This document shows positions 28,760 through 37,068 of a stretch of 41,964 nucleotides of DNA, piece by piece; positions within the stretch are counted from its first letter, which is position 1, and each line of letters begins with the position of its first letter. Where the stretch lies: positions 1-41,964 of the forward strand of contig NZ_LSIF01000017.1 in assembly GCF_001556105.1 (NCBI RefSeq), read 5' to 3'. Below the pieces are notes generated by a model, which saw only the letters and a program-made list of their open reading frames with translations, did not search any database and was not told the origin of the DNA. A program made the translations under genes and the position numbers. This stretch comes from Pseudoxanthomonas mexicana (GTDB taxonomy: Bacteria > Pseudomonadota > Gammaproteobacteria > Xanthomonadales > Xanthomonadaceae).

Positions 28760-30019
28760 ATGGCGATCGAAGCCACCGCACCATCCACCGCGCTGATCCA
28801 GAACGACATCGTCCTGTTCGGCCTCATCGCCGCCACGCTGGGCGTCGTCTTCTGGACGTCGTCGCGCGAAACGGGTTTCTTCAAGAAGTTCTACACCTTC
28901 GTTCCAGCGTTGTTGCTCTGCTACTTCATCCCCGGGCTCTACAATAGCTTTGGCTTGATCGATGGCGCTGCAAGCAAGCTGTACAACCCGGTCGCCAGCC
29001 GCGTGCTGCTGCCGGCCGCGCTGGTGCTGCTGACGCTGACCATCGACTTGAAGGGCGTGCTGAAGCTGGGCCCGAAGCTGCTGGTGATGTACGCCGCGGC
29101 GTCGATCAGCGTGATGATCGGTGCGTTCGTGGCGTTTGGCGTGATGGACGTCCTGCATCCAGAAACGGTCGCCGGCGACACGTGGGGCGGCATGGCCGCG
29201 TTGGCAGGCAGCTGGATCGGTGGCGGCGCCAACATGATGGCGATGCAGGTTGCGTTCGATGTGGACCAGACTACGTTCAGCCAGTTCGTCGTGGTCGACG
29301 TGGCGGTGGGTTATCTGTGGATGGCGGTGCTGATCTTCCTCGCCAACCGCGCCAAAGCCATCGATGCCAGGACCGGTGCGGACACCCGCGCGATCGAGGA
29401 TCTCAAGGAGCGCCTGGCGAGCTACCAGAAGCAACACGAACGCGTGACCACCTCGACAGACCTGATGGTGATCCTCGCCATTGCGTTCGGCACCGTCGGT
29501 CTGGCACATGCGATCGCGGGACCCGCATCGGCGTGGTTCGCGGATGTGGCATGGGCCAGGCAGGTCAGCTTGCACGAACCCTTCGTCTGGGTAGTGGTGT
29601 TGTCCACGTTCGTGGGACTCGGCTTGAGCCTTACGCGGGCCCGCTCGCTGGACGGCGCGGGCGCTTCGAAGATCGGCTCCCTGTTCCTGTACATCCTGAT
29701 CGCCTGCATCGGGATGCAGATGGACATCTTCAGGCTGGCCGACAAACCTTGGCTGCTGGCGCTGGGACTGATCTGGATCCTCGTCCACATCGTGTTGCTG
29801 GCGTTGCTGGGCAAACTGCTGCGTGTGCCCTTCTTCTACTTCGCGATGGGTTCGCAGAGCAATATCGGCGGGCCGGCGTCCGCGCCCGTGGTCGCGTCGG
29901 TGTTCCATCCCTCGCTGGCGCCGGTAGGCGCATTGCTTGGCGCATTGGGTTACGCCACCGGTACCGTCGCCGCGTACGCCGTTGGCGTTGGCTTGCGGGC
30001 AATGGCAGGGCAGGGCTGA
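28760..30019 (+). CDS. DUF819 family membrane protein (YjcL-like)
   Basis: 419 residues with about 10-11 hydrophobic segments, and GGGG-containing AAGGGGAG before the ATG. Features of the family include a conserved GSWIGGGANMMAM segment (about 151-163) and a later QSNIGGPASAPVVAS segment, two glycine-rich re-entrant-like motifs that look like a duplicated transporter half. The arrangement resembles ion-coupled symporters of the glutamate/tellurite-permease type, but no substrate is established. A cytosolic helical region (about 200-230, DTRAIEDLKERLASYQKQHERV) divides the two halves. It lies after the peptide region and could export or import an amino acid, but that is inference. Confidence 0.85.
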   Translation: MAIEATAPSTALIQNDIVLFGLIAATLGVVFWTSSRETGFFKKFYTFVPALLLCYFIPGLYNSFGLIDGAASKLYNPVASRVLLPAALVLLTLTIDLKGVLKLGPKLLVMYAAASISVMIGAFVAFGVMDVLHPETVAGDTWGGMAALAGSWIGGGANMMAMQVAFDVDQTTFSQFVVVDVAVGYLWMAVLIFLANRAKAIDARTGADTRAIEDLKERLASYQKQHERVTTSTDLMVILAIAFGTVGLAHAIAGPASAWFADVAWARQVSLHEPFVWVVVLSTFVGLGLSLTRARSLDGAGASKIGSLFLYILIACIGMQMDIFRLADKPWLLALGLIWILVHIVLLALLGKLLRVPFFYFAMGSQSNIGGPASAPVVASVFHPSLAPVGALLGALGYATGTVAAYAVGVGLRAMAGQG

Positions 30020-30032
30020 TCCGGAGCCTCTC

Positions 30033-30091
30033 GTAGGAGCGACGTGAGCCGCGACCGGAAACATCAACGTCGCGAGTCACGTCGCTCCTAC
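30033..30091. repeat. GTAG-type REP pair in inverted orientation (REPIN-like) 1
   Basis: Two 24-base copies face each other: 30033-30056 on the plus strand and 30068-30091 inverted, with 11 bases between them. Each starts with GTAG at its outer end, followed by GAGCGACGT and a small inner palindrome (GCGAC...GTCGC). The form matches the GTAG palindromic repeats (SMAG elements) known in Stenotrophomonas. The pair as a whole can fold into one long hairpin. It lies after the DUF819 gene, just before a bidirectional terminator. Confidence 0.85.
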
Positions 30092-30100
30092 AGAAGGCCA

Positions 30101-30139
30101 AAGAAAAAGGCGAAGCCATCGGCTTCGCCCTTTTGTTTT
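30101..30139. terminator. Bidirectional terminator between DUF819 and ybdD genes
   Basis: A 9-bp perfect stem (30109-30117 with 30121-30129) has a 3-base loop. The plus strand continues with CTTTTGTTTT. The minus strand continues with a run of five T (from 30104-30108), so both convergent units can end here. Confidence 0.85.
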
Positions 30140-30155
30140 CACGTGGTTCTATACA

Positions 30156-30380
30156 TCAGCAGCAGCGGAACCCGCTTTTGCCGCCGAACCGCGCCTCCTG
30201 CCGTTCGCGGAAGAAGGTCTTGTAATCCATCGGCTCGCGGTCGGGATGCTTCTCGAGGATGTGCCGGACGTAGTTGTCGTAATCCGGCACACCGCAGCAC
30301 AGCCGCGCCGTCTGCACCAGCCGCCGCCACACACGCTTGTGCGTGGCGAAGTGCGAGAGCGGGACGAGTTCGGTGCCCAT
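30156..30380 (-). CDS. ybdD: YbdD/YjiX family small protein
   Basis: 74 residues, matching the family length. It contains the typical CGVPDYDNYVRH and HPDREPMDYKTFFRERQEARFG (positions about 28-66 overall) and ends with two cysteines (FRCC). In E. coli the homologues ybdD and yjiX follow cstA and btsT. The same pairing is seen here: it starts 3 bases after the cstA stop. The protein is needed for or modulates the CstA-type transporter in some studies; its biochemical role is not settled. Confidence 0.9.
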   Translation of the reverse strand: MGTELVPLSHFATHKRVWRRLVQTARLCCGVPDYDNYVRHILEKHPDREPMDYKTFFRERQEARFGGKSGFRCC

Positions 30381-30383
30381 GGC

Positions 30384-32471
30384 TTACAGCCACACCTTCT
30401 GCTGTTCTTCCGTCAGTGCGACGTACGGCGACTCGCGGTCGGTACGCACGCTGCTGGCACGGGCCTTGAGGATCGCCTTGATCGCGTAGAACAGCACGCT
30501 GAACACCACGAACAGGAACAGCACGGTGAGTGCGGTGTTGACGTAGCTGTTGATCACCACCTGGTGCATCTGGCTCATGCTCTTGGCGGCGCCCAGCAGC
30601 TGGCCGTCGGCGATGGAGGCCTGGTACTTCTTGGCCTGGGCGACGAAGCCGACCGCCGGGTTGCTGTCGAAGATCTTGATCAGGCCCGCGTAGGTCGTGC
30701 AGATCAGCAGCCAGATCGCCGGGGCGATGGTCACCCACGCATAGCGGTCGCGCTTCATCTTGAACAGCACCACCGTGCACAGCATCAGCGCGATACCGGC
30801 GAGCATCTGGTTGGCGATGCCGAACAGCGGCCACAGGGTGTTGATGCCGCCCAGCGGATCCACCACGCCCTGGTACAGGAAGTAACCCCACAGCGCGACG
30901 CAGCCGGCCGTGCCGATGACGTTTGCGCTCCAGGAGTCGGTCTTGCGCAGCGGCGGGATGAAGTTGCCCAGCAGGTCCTGCAGCATGAAGCGGCCGGCAC
31001 GCGTGCCCGCATCCACGGCGGTCAGGATGAACAGCGCTTCGAACAGGATGGCGAAGTGGTACCAGAACGCCATCATCGCGTCGCCGCCCGGCAGGGCGTC
31101 GTGCAGGATCACCGCGATGCCGACGGCCAGCGTCGGGGCGCCACCGGCGCGCGAGATGATCGTGCTTTCGCCGATGTTCTGCGCGGTCTGCTCCAGCATT
31201 TCCGGCGTCACCAGGAAGCCCCAGCTGCTGACCTTGGCGGCCACGTCGACCGCGGTGGTGCCGATGGCGGCGGCGGGGCTGTTCATGGCGAAGTACACGC
31301 CCGGCTCGATGATCGAGGCCGCGACCAGCGCCATGATGGCGACGAACGATTCCATCAGCATGCCGCCGTAGCCGATGTAGCGGGTGTGGGTTTCATTGGC
31401 CAGCAGCTTGGGCGAGGTGCCCGAGCTGATCAGCGCATGGAAGCCCGACACCGCGCCGCAGGCGATGGTGATGAACAGGAACGGGAACAGGCCGCCCTTC
31501 CAGACCGGACCATCGCCGGTGCTGGCGAACTGCGTGAACGCCGGCATCTTCAGCGAGGTCACTTCCGGGCTGGCGATGACGATGCCGATGGCCAGCGCCA
31601 CGATCACGCCGATCTTGAGGAAGGTCGACAGGTAGTCGCGCGGCGCCAGCAGCAGCCACACGGGCAGCACGGCGGCGACGAAGCCATAACCGATCAGCAT
31701 CCAGGTGATCTGGGTACCGGTGAAGGTGAAGGCCGGACCCCAGGTCGGGTGTGCGCCGACCTTGCCACCGAACCAGATGGCGAGCAGCAGCAGGACGATG
31801 CCGATCACCGAGATCTCGCCGATCTTGCCCGGGCGGATGTAGCGCATGTAGATGCCCATGAAGATCGCGATGGGCATCGTCGCGATCACCGTGAACATGC
31901 CCCACGGGCTTTCCGCCAGCGCCTTCACCACGATCATCGCCAGCACCGCGAGGATGATGATCATGATCAGGAAGGCACCGAACAGTGCGATGGTGCCGGC
32001 CACCTGGCCCATTTCCTCGCGGACCAGGTCACCGAGCGAGCGGCCGTTGCGGCGGCTGGAGATGAACAGGACCATGAAGTCCTGCACCGCACCGGCCAGT
32101 ACCACGCCGGCGATCAGCCACAGCATGCCGGGCAGGTAGCCCATCTGCGCGGCCAGCACGGGACCGACCAGCGGACCGGCGCCGGCGATGGCGGCGAAGT
32201 GATGGCCGAACAGCACGTGCTTGTTGGTGGGCACGTAGTCCAGGCCGTCGTTGTTGATGTGTGCCGGCGTGGCCCGGGTCGGGTCCAGCTGCATCACGTT
32301 CTTGGCGATGTACAGGCTGTAGTAGCGGTAGGCGACCAGGTAGATGGAGACCGCCGCCACGACGATCCACAACGCACTGATCTGTTCGCCCTGGCGCAGC
32401 GCCACCACGCCCAGACACACCGCGCCGAGCAGCGCGAGCGCCGCCCAGCCGATCTTGGAAAAACCATTCAT
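30384..32471 (-). CDS. cstA: Carbon starvation protein CstA family transporter (pyruvate/peptide)
   Basis: 695 residues, close to E. coli CstA and BtsT. Many membrane helices; the conserved HHFAAIAGAGPLVGPVLAAQ segment (about 90-109) and the PAHINNDGLDYVPT stretch before it are diagnostic. E. coli members import pyruvate, and CstA was first linked to peptide use in starvation. AGGAGGG lies before the ATG (32469-32471), a strong ribosome-binding site. I see no clear Crp site in the 112 bases upstream. With ybdD it forms a two-gene unit ended by the bidirectional terminator. Confidence 0.93.
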   Translation of the reverse strand: MNGFSKIGWAALALLGAVCLGVVALRQGEQISALWIVVAAVSIYLVAYRYYSLYIAKNVMQLDPTRATPAHINNDGLDYVPTNKHVLFGHHFAAIAGAGPLVGPVLAAQMGYLPGMLWLIAGVVLAGAVQDFMVLFISSRRNGRSLGDLVREEMGQVAGTIALFGAFLIMIIILAVLAMIVVKALAESPWGMFTVIATMPIAIFMGIYMRYIRPGKIGEISVIGIVLLLLAIWFGGKVGAHPTWGPAFTFTGTQITWMLIGYGFVAAVLPVWLLLAPRDYLSTFLKIGVIVALAIGIVIASPEVTSLKMPAFTQFASTGDGPVWKGGLFPFLFITIACGAVSGFHALISSGTSPKLLANETHTRYIGYGGMLMESFVAIMALVAASIIEPGVYFAMNSPAAAIGTTAVDVAAKVSSWGFLVTPEMLEQTAQNIGESTIISRAGGAPTLAVGIAVILHDALPGGDAMMAFWYHFAILFEALFILTAVDAGTRAGRFMLQDLLGNFIPPLRKTDSWSANVIGTAGCVALWGYFLYQGVVDPLGGINTLWPLFGIANQMLAGIALMLCTVVLFKMKRDRYAWVTIAPAIWLLICTTYAGLIKIFDSNPAVGFVAQAKKYQASIADGQLLGAAKSMSQMHQVVINSYVNTALTVLFLFVVFSVLFYAIKAILKARASSVRTDRESPYVALTEEQQKVWL

Positions 32472-32583
32472 TCGGGAACCCTCCTGCGAGTCCGCACAAG
32501 GGTCACCCCATGCGGGAAACCGGTCAATCCGTAATGTCGGATTCAGCCTTCGACTTTGGTCGCAGTCCGGCGGCGTAGGGGCC

Positions 32584-33597
32584 TCAGAGCCAGCGCGAGC
32601 GCTTGAACAGGCGGTACAGGCCGAAGCAGGCCAGCGCCACGCCGGCGATCAGCAGCGGGTAGGCGAAGCGGCCCCCCAGTTCCGGCATGTAAGCGAAATT
32701 CATGCCGTACCAGCTGGTGATCAGCGTCGGTGCGGCGAGCAGGGCGGCCCACGCACCCAGCCGCTTGACGATCTCGCCCTGCGCCAGCGTCACCAGCGAC
32801 AGGTTGACGCTCAGCGCGGCGGTCAGCATCTCGCGCAGCGTGTCGGTGTATTCGTTGACGCGCAGCACGTGGTCCTGCACGTCGCGGAAGTACAGCCGTA
32901 CTTCCTCCGGGATCAGCGCGCTCTGCGAGCGCGTGAGCTGCGCCAGCACGTCCTGCAGCGGTGCGACGGCCAGCCGCATCTGGGTCAGTTCGCGCTTCAG
33001 TTCGTACAGCTTCACCACCGTCACCCGGCGGTAGGTGTCGGCGAAGATGTCCTTCTCCAGCGCATCCAGCGTCTGCTTGAACTGGTCGATGATCGGCCGG
33101 TAGTTGTCGACGATGTAGTCCAGCACCGCGTACAGGCCGTAGGACGGGCCGAGCGCGAGCAGCTCGGGTTCGCGCTGCACGCGTTCGCGCACTGGCGCGT
33201 ACGAGAGCGAGGCGCCATGGCGTACCGTCACCAGGTAGCGCGGGCCGAGGAAGGCGTGGGTTTCGCCGAACTTGATGCGGTCGTCCACCACCTGCGCAGT
33301 GTGCACGGCGACGAACAGCGAGTTGCCGTAGGCCTCCAGCTTCGGGCGCTGGTGCGCGTTCTGCGCGTCCTCCACGGCGAGGTCATGCAGGCAGAATTCC
33401 TCCTGCAGCTTCTCGAGGATCGTATCCGCTGGTTCGTACAGCCCCACCCAGATGAAGCTGCCGTCGTCGACGGCGAGCACGTCGCTGATCTCGTCCAGGC
33501 CGATGTCGCGCCGCTTGCCGTCCTTGTCGTAGACCACGCAGTTGATCACGCACTGCGGCAGGACGGGCTTCGTATCAATGGTCGCGAGGTCATTCAT
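32584..33597 (-). CDS. corA: Magnesium/cobalt transport protein CorA
   Basis: 337 residues from ATG 33597; an in-frame extension to 33690 would run through a repeat element and is not protein-like. The soluble funnel domain is followed by two C-terminal membrane helices. The selectivity motif GMN is at 298-300 (YGMNF), with MPEL in the outer loop and a basic C-terminus (KRSRW). It forms a pentameric Mg2+ channel of the inner membrane. The inverted repeat pair and palindrome at 33649-33806 lie in its upstream region, so its promoter is probably within or beside that element. Confidence 0.95.
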   Translation of the reverse strand: MNDLATIDTKPVLPQCVINCVVYDKDGKRRDIGLDEISDVLAVDDGSFIWVGLYEPADTILEKLQEEFCLHDLAVEDAQNAHQRPKLEAYGNSLFVAVHTAQVVDDRIKFGETHAFLGPRYLVTVRHGASLSYAPVRERVQREPELLALGPSYGLYAVLDYIVDNYRPIIDQFKQTLDALEKDIFADTYRRVTVVKLYELKRELTQMRLAVAPLQDVLAQLTRSQSALIPEEVRLYFRDVQDHVLRVNEYTDTLREMLTAALSVNLSLVTLAQGEIVKRLGAWAALLAAPTLITSWYGMNFAYMPELGGRFAYPLLIAGVALACFGLYRLFKRSRWL

Positions 33598-33648
33598 GGC
33601 GTGAATCGTGCGCCACGCCGCCGCATCCGACAAGCCCGTGCCTCTCCT

Positions 33649-33806
33649 GTAGGAGCGACGTGAGTCGCGACCAAGAGAATGACACTCCACGGCGGCTCCT
33701 CACGCACGGATCCTGTGGAAGCCGCTTTGGCGCTTCCTTCAGGATCCGTGCTCCTTCAGTCTCCTGGTTGCTCCGTTTCCGAGGTCGCGACTTACGTCGC
33801 TCCTAC
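33649..33806. repeat. GTAG-type REP pair (REPIN-like) 2, with long palindromic centre
   Basis: Copies at 33649-33672 (plus) and 33783-33806 (inverted) are nearly identical to those at 30 kb (GTAGGAGCGACGT followed by AGTCGCGACC). They are separated by 110 bases instead of 11. The centre carries a strong palindrome (see 33704-33751). The element fills nearly all of the 225-base gap between corA and the GH97 gene. No transposase gene is within the window. Confidence 0.85.
33704..33751. repeat. Palindrome inside the second REP pair
   Basis: A 12-bp perfect outer stem (33704-33715 with 33740-33751), a small bulge, and a 6-bp inner stem (33717-33722 with 33732-33737) would give a long hairpin at the centre of the element. 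It has no T-run, so it is not a classical terminator. Confidence 0.7.
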
Positions 33807-33822
33807 AGAAAGCAGGATGCGG

Positions 33823-35844
33823 TCATTGCGCCACGAACCGGATCGCCTGCCCGCCCCCCGGCGCCAGTTTCAGCGTCAGCGTGTCGCCGCGGGTCACGCT
33901 GCGCTCCTCGATGACGATGTCCTGCGGCGCGGTCTTCCAGTTGGCCTTGTCGCCGTCGCGGTAGATCTGCGCGGTATAGCGGCGGCCTTCGTCGAGGAAG
34001 GACAGCGGCACGCTCAGCGTGCGGCCGTCCTCGTCGGTCAGCGAACCGAGATACCAGTTGTCGCCGCCGCGCTCCTTGCGCGCGATGGTGACGTAGTCGC
34101 CGACTTCCCCGTTCAGTACGCGGGTGTCGTCCCAGTCGACCGGCACGTCCTTGATGAACTGGAACGGCGCCGGGTTCTTCTCGTAGTTCTCCAGCAGGTC
34201 GGCCGCCATCTGCAGCGGGCTGTAGATCACCACGTACAGCGACAGCTGCTTGGCCCACGTGGTGGCGATGCCGTCGGTGGAGCGCGTCTTCATGCCGAAG
34301 ATGCCGGGCGTGTAATCCATCGGGCCGGCCAGCAGGCGGGTGAACACCAGGTTGGCTTCGTGCTCGGGCGGATTGCCGGGCTGGCCCCAGGCGCTGAACT
34401 CCATGCCACGTGCGCCTTCGCGCGTGATCCAGTTCGGATACGTGCGGCGCAGGCCGCTGTCCTTGATCGGTTCGTGCGGATTGACGGAGATATGCCGCCT
34501 GGCGGCTTCGGTCACCACCTTCAGGTGATGGCGTGCCATGTCCTGGCCTTCATGCCACGCATAGTGGCGCTTGCCATCCGTGCCGGTGACCTTGGCCTGG
34601 CTGGCATCGGCGACGTAGCCGGTCTTCACCGCCGGCACGCCGACGCGCTGGTACAGGTCGAACGCATCGCCGAGTTGCGTCTCATAGTGCGCCGCGTTGC
34701 CCGAGGTCTCGTGGTGTCCGATCAGCACGACGTTCTTCGAGCGCGCATACGCACTCAGCGCCGCGAGGTCGAAATCGGGATACGACTTCGTGAAGCTGAA
34801 ATCCTCGCCATTGCCGAACCAGTCGCCGTCCCAGCCCACGTTCCAGCCCTCGACCAGCACGCCGCCCAAGCCATGCCTGGCGGCGAAGTCGATGTGCTTG
34901 CGCACGTTCTCGTTGGTCGCACCGTGCTTGGGCCCCGAGGCCCAGCTCTTCAGTTCCAGGTGCATCTCCCACCACACGCCGACGTACTTCATCGGCTTGA
35001 CCCACGACACATCGCCAAGCGCGTTGGGTTCGTTGAGGTTGAGCGTCAGGCTGGACATCGCCAGGCCGGCCGCATCGTCGCTGAGCAGCAGCGTGCGCCA
35101 CGGCGTGTCGAACGGCGCCGCGCGCACCACCTTGCCTTCGCCGATGCCCGGCGTCAGGTCGGCCTTCAGGCGGCGGTCCTCGACGCGGGTCAGGTTCATG
35201 CCGCTGTAGTCGACCAGCGCCGCCTCATGGATCGACAGGTGGGTGCCATCCTCGAACTTGAAGGTGATCGGCGTCTGCGCATCGCCGACCTGCTGCACCG
35301 GCGTACGGTGGTACAGGTATTCCTCGCGGTTCCACTCGCCGGCCGGAATCCACCACGCCGTCGCATCGCGGGCCAGCGAGAACTCGGTCAGCTCTTCGCT
35401 GATCTTCACCTGCTCCAGGCCCGCCTGCTTCGGGAAGCGGTAGCGGAAGCCCACGCCATCATCGAACACGCGGAAAACGACATCGAACTGGCGGAACGGC
35501 TTGGCCTTTTCCTTCAGCGTGACGGTCAGTTCGTTGTAGTGGTTGCGGACGAAGCGACGCTCACCCCAGGGCTGCTCCCATGTGTCATCGGACGTGCGCG
35601 TGCGCGGCTGCACGATCTCGATGTTGCGCTCGAACTTCGGTGCGTCCAGCAGCAGGAAGCCCAGCCGCGACGGCGTGATGACCGCTTGGCCCTTGCGCGA
35701 GACCGCATACGCGGGCCGGCCGTCATTGTCGGTGGAGAGATCCACCACGATGGAACCATCGGGCGAGGCGATGCGTGGACCCGGGCCGGCATGGGCCGAC
35801 GCGGCGAAGCCGAAGACAACAAGCAGGGAGAGAAGACGGCGCAT
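33823..35844 (-). CDS. Glycoside hydrolase family 97 protein (alpha-glucosidase-like), exported
   Basis: 673 residues from ATG 35844 with GAGGG five bases upstream; upstream in-frame starts to 35886 would bury the signal peptide. The signal peptide ends near residue 19 (SAHA-G). An N-terminal beta-sandwich, a TIM barrel (about 270-560) and a C-terminal beta domain give the GH97 plan. Glutamates fit the SusB-type inverting enzymes: E379 (HHET), E458 (NPHEP) and E482 (GMEFSAW). The position where retaining GH97 members have aspartate (KxDF) reads KTGY (407-410). So an inverting alpha-glucosidase is the best guess. No SusC/D or other glycan genes are nearby. Confidence 0.9.
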   Translation of the reverse strand: MRRLLSLLVVFGFAASAHAGPGPRIASPDGSIVVDLSTDNDGRPAYAVSRKGQAVITPSRLGFLLLDAPKFERNIEIVQPRTRTSDDTWEQPWGERRFVRNHYNELTVTLKEKAKPFRQFDVVFRVFDDGVGFRYRFPKQAGLEQVKISEELTEFSLARDATAWWIPAGEWNREEYLYHRTPVQQVGDAQTPITFKFEDGTHLSIHEAALVDYSGMNLTRVEDRRLKADLTPGIGEGKVVRAAPFDTPWRTLLLSDDAAGLAMSSLTLNLNEPNALGDVSWVKPMKYVGVWWEMHLELKSWASGPKHGATNENVRKHIDFAARHGLGGVLVEGWNVGWDGDWFGNGEDFSFTKSYPDFDLAALSAYARSKNVVLIGHHETSGNAAHYETQLGDAFDLYQRVGVPAVKTGYVADASQAKVTGTDGKRHYAWHEGQDMARHHLKVVTEAARRHISVNPHEPIKDSGLRRTYPNWITREGARGMEFSAWGQPGNPPEHEANLVFTRLLAGPMDYTPGIFGMKTRSTDGIATTWAKQLSLYVVIYSPLQMAADLLENYEKNPAPFQFIKDVPVDWDDTRVLNGEVGDYVTIARKERGGDNWYLGSLTDEDGRTLSVPLSFLDEGRRYTAQIYRDGDKANWKTAPQDIVIEERSVTRGDTLTLKLAPGGGQAIRFVAQ

Positions 35845-35889
35845 GCGACCCTCGCGATTGGCAGAGGGCTGCATCGTGCGTGGCATGGC

Positions 35890-37068
35890 TCAGTGCGACA
35901 AGCGTCGCGGCATGAATACGTATGCAAGCACCAGGTGCACGGGCAGCAGCAAGGCGATCCACGTCTGGTTGTACTGCAGCCGCATCGGCAGCCAGTGCAG
36001 GAACCACGCGACCAATGCACCCACGGCGATGGCCGCCAGCAGCCAACCGAACCACGCCGGCGGTGTGCGGCGGCGCAACACGGCAATTGCGCCGGGGACC
36101 AGCAGCAAGCACAGCGGATTGAGCAGCAGCAGGTTGCGGTTGGCCCACGCGGCCCAGTGATCGGTGAAGCCCCAGAGATAGACCAGCACGCTGCCACCGA
36201 CGAAGCACAGCAGCCAGAAGGGCAGTGCCGCGGCGACCGTGGCGCGCGGCCAGCGCTGCCCCGCGAATGCAATCGCAATGGCGATCAGCACGCCGGCGCC
36301 CAGCCACGGCAGCCAGCGGCGCGGTGCTTCGGCGGGTTCGGCGGCGATGCGGTGCGGCAGGAGCTGCATCTCCGACTGCACCAGCGGACGGCCCGCGGCA
36401 TTCTTCGCTTCGCGCAGGCTGTCGGCCAGGCGCATCGGCACGTAGGCCTCTTCCCACCGCGCCATCGGCTTGTCGGCATTCGGGCCGAGGCCGAGATCGA
36501 AGCCCAGCCACATCCACGTCGCCGGTGACGCCAGCCGCACCGCCTCGCTGCGGAACGTGTTGCCGCGCGAGCGCCCGGCCAGCTGCGACTTCAGCCTGCC
36601 GCCGAGCGCGGCATCCAGTGCGTCGCGGACCTGGGTGGAGCAGTTGGAGGTGAAATAGTCGTAGCGGTAGCGCGCATTCTCGGGCTTCGCCCGTTCGGTC
36701 AGTGCGTCGGCCAGCGCCTGCGCCTGCGCGGGCTCGATGTCCAGCCACTGCAGCGACACGCCGCGCCCACTGTCGCGGTACTGCATCAGGTCCTGCTCGA
36801 ACGGCAGCGCGACCAGGTAATACATCATGTGGCCGCGGGCGAAGTTGCCGACGAAGTCGGCCTCGCCCGGATCGAAGAAGCCGAAGTTGTACGAGATCGC
36901 ATCGCCACTGGCGGGATCGACCACGACGATCGCGTTGTGGCCGAAACGCTCGAAGAACACCTCGCCCGGCTGCATCGTCGCGACGCCGATCCGCGGCGCG
37001 GCCCATGCGCTCGCCGCCAGCAGCCACAGCACGCCGAGCAGCGCCAGGCGCGCGGCGGCGCTACGCAT
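35890..37068 (-). CDS. DUF4105 / Lnb N-terminal-domain membrane protein
   Basis: 392 residues from ATG 37068, overlapping corC by 8 bases. A signal sequence or anchor (about 1-24) is followed by a periplasmic domain with FERFGHNAIVV (H44) and DYFTSNCSTQVRDAL (C143), a His/Cys pair like that of NlpC/P60-type thiol enzymes. Five C-terminal membrane helices follow (about 255-385), with WANRNLLLLNPL between them. The domain is now called Lnb N-terminal domain because a Bacteroides member, Lnb, acylates lipoproteins (from memory of recent literature). In E. coli, lnt (apolipoprotein N-acyltransferase) follows ybeX; here this gene occupies that place. A lipoprotein-acylating role is therefore an attractive but untested inference. 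Confidence 0.75.
   Translation of the reverse strand: MRSAAARLALLGVLWLLAASAWAAPRIGVATMQPGEVFFERFGHNAIVVVDPASGDAISYNFGFFDPGEADFVGNFARGHMMYYLVALPFEQDLMQYRDSGRGVSLQWLDIEPAQAQALADALTERAKPENARYRYDYFTSNCSTQVRDALDAALGGRLKSQLAGRSRGNTFRSEAVRLASPATWMWLGFDLGLGPNADKPMARWEEAYVPMRLADSLREAKNAAGRPLVQSEMQLLPHRIAAEPAEAPRRWLPWLGAGVLIAIAIAFAGQRWPRATVAAALPFWLLCFVGGSVLVYLWGFTDHWAAWANRNLLLLNPLCLLLVPGAIAVLRRRTPPAWFGWLLAAIAVGALVAWFLHWLPMRLQYNQTWIALLLPVHLVLAYVFMPRRLSH

Noticed and set aside
30246..32534. Long plus-strand open frame opposite cstA
   Set aside because: Composition is extremely rich in H, D, Q and E, as expected from the reverse complement of a membrane protein gene; no start signal.
30033..33806. CRISPR array
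   Set aside because: The repeats are inverted pairs, only four copies, with unequal spacing and no cas genes.
33649..33806. Insertion sequence or MITE with target-site duplication
   Set aside because: No transposase and no convincing flanking direct repeats; the ends match GTAG REP units better.
33679..36528. Very long (about 950 codons) plus-strand open frame across the GH97 and Lnb-domain genes
   Set aside because: It spans two well-supported minus-strand genes and a repeat element, has no ribosome-binding site and no recognisable domain.
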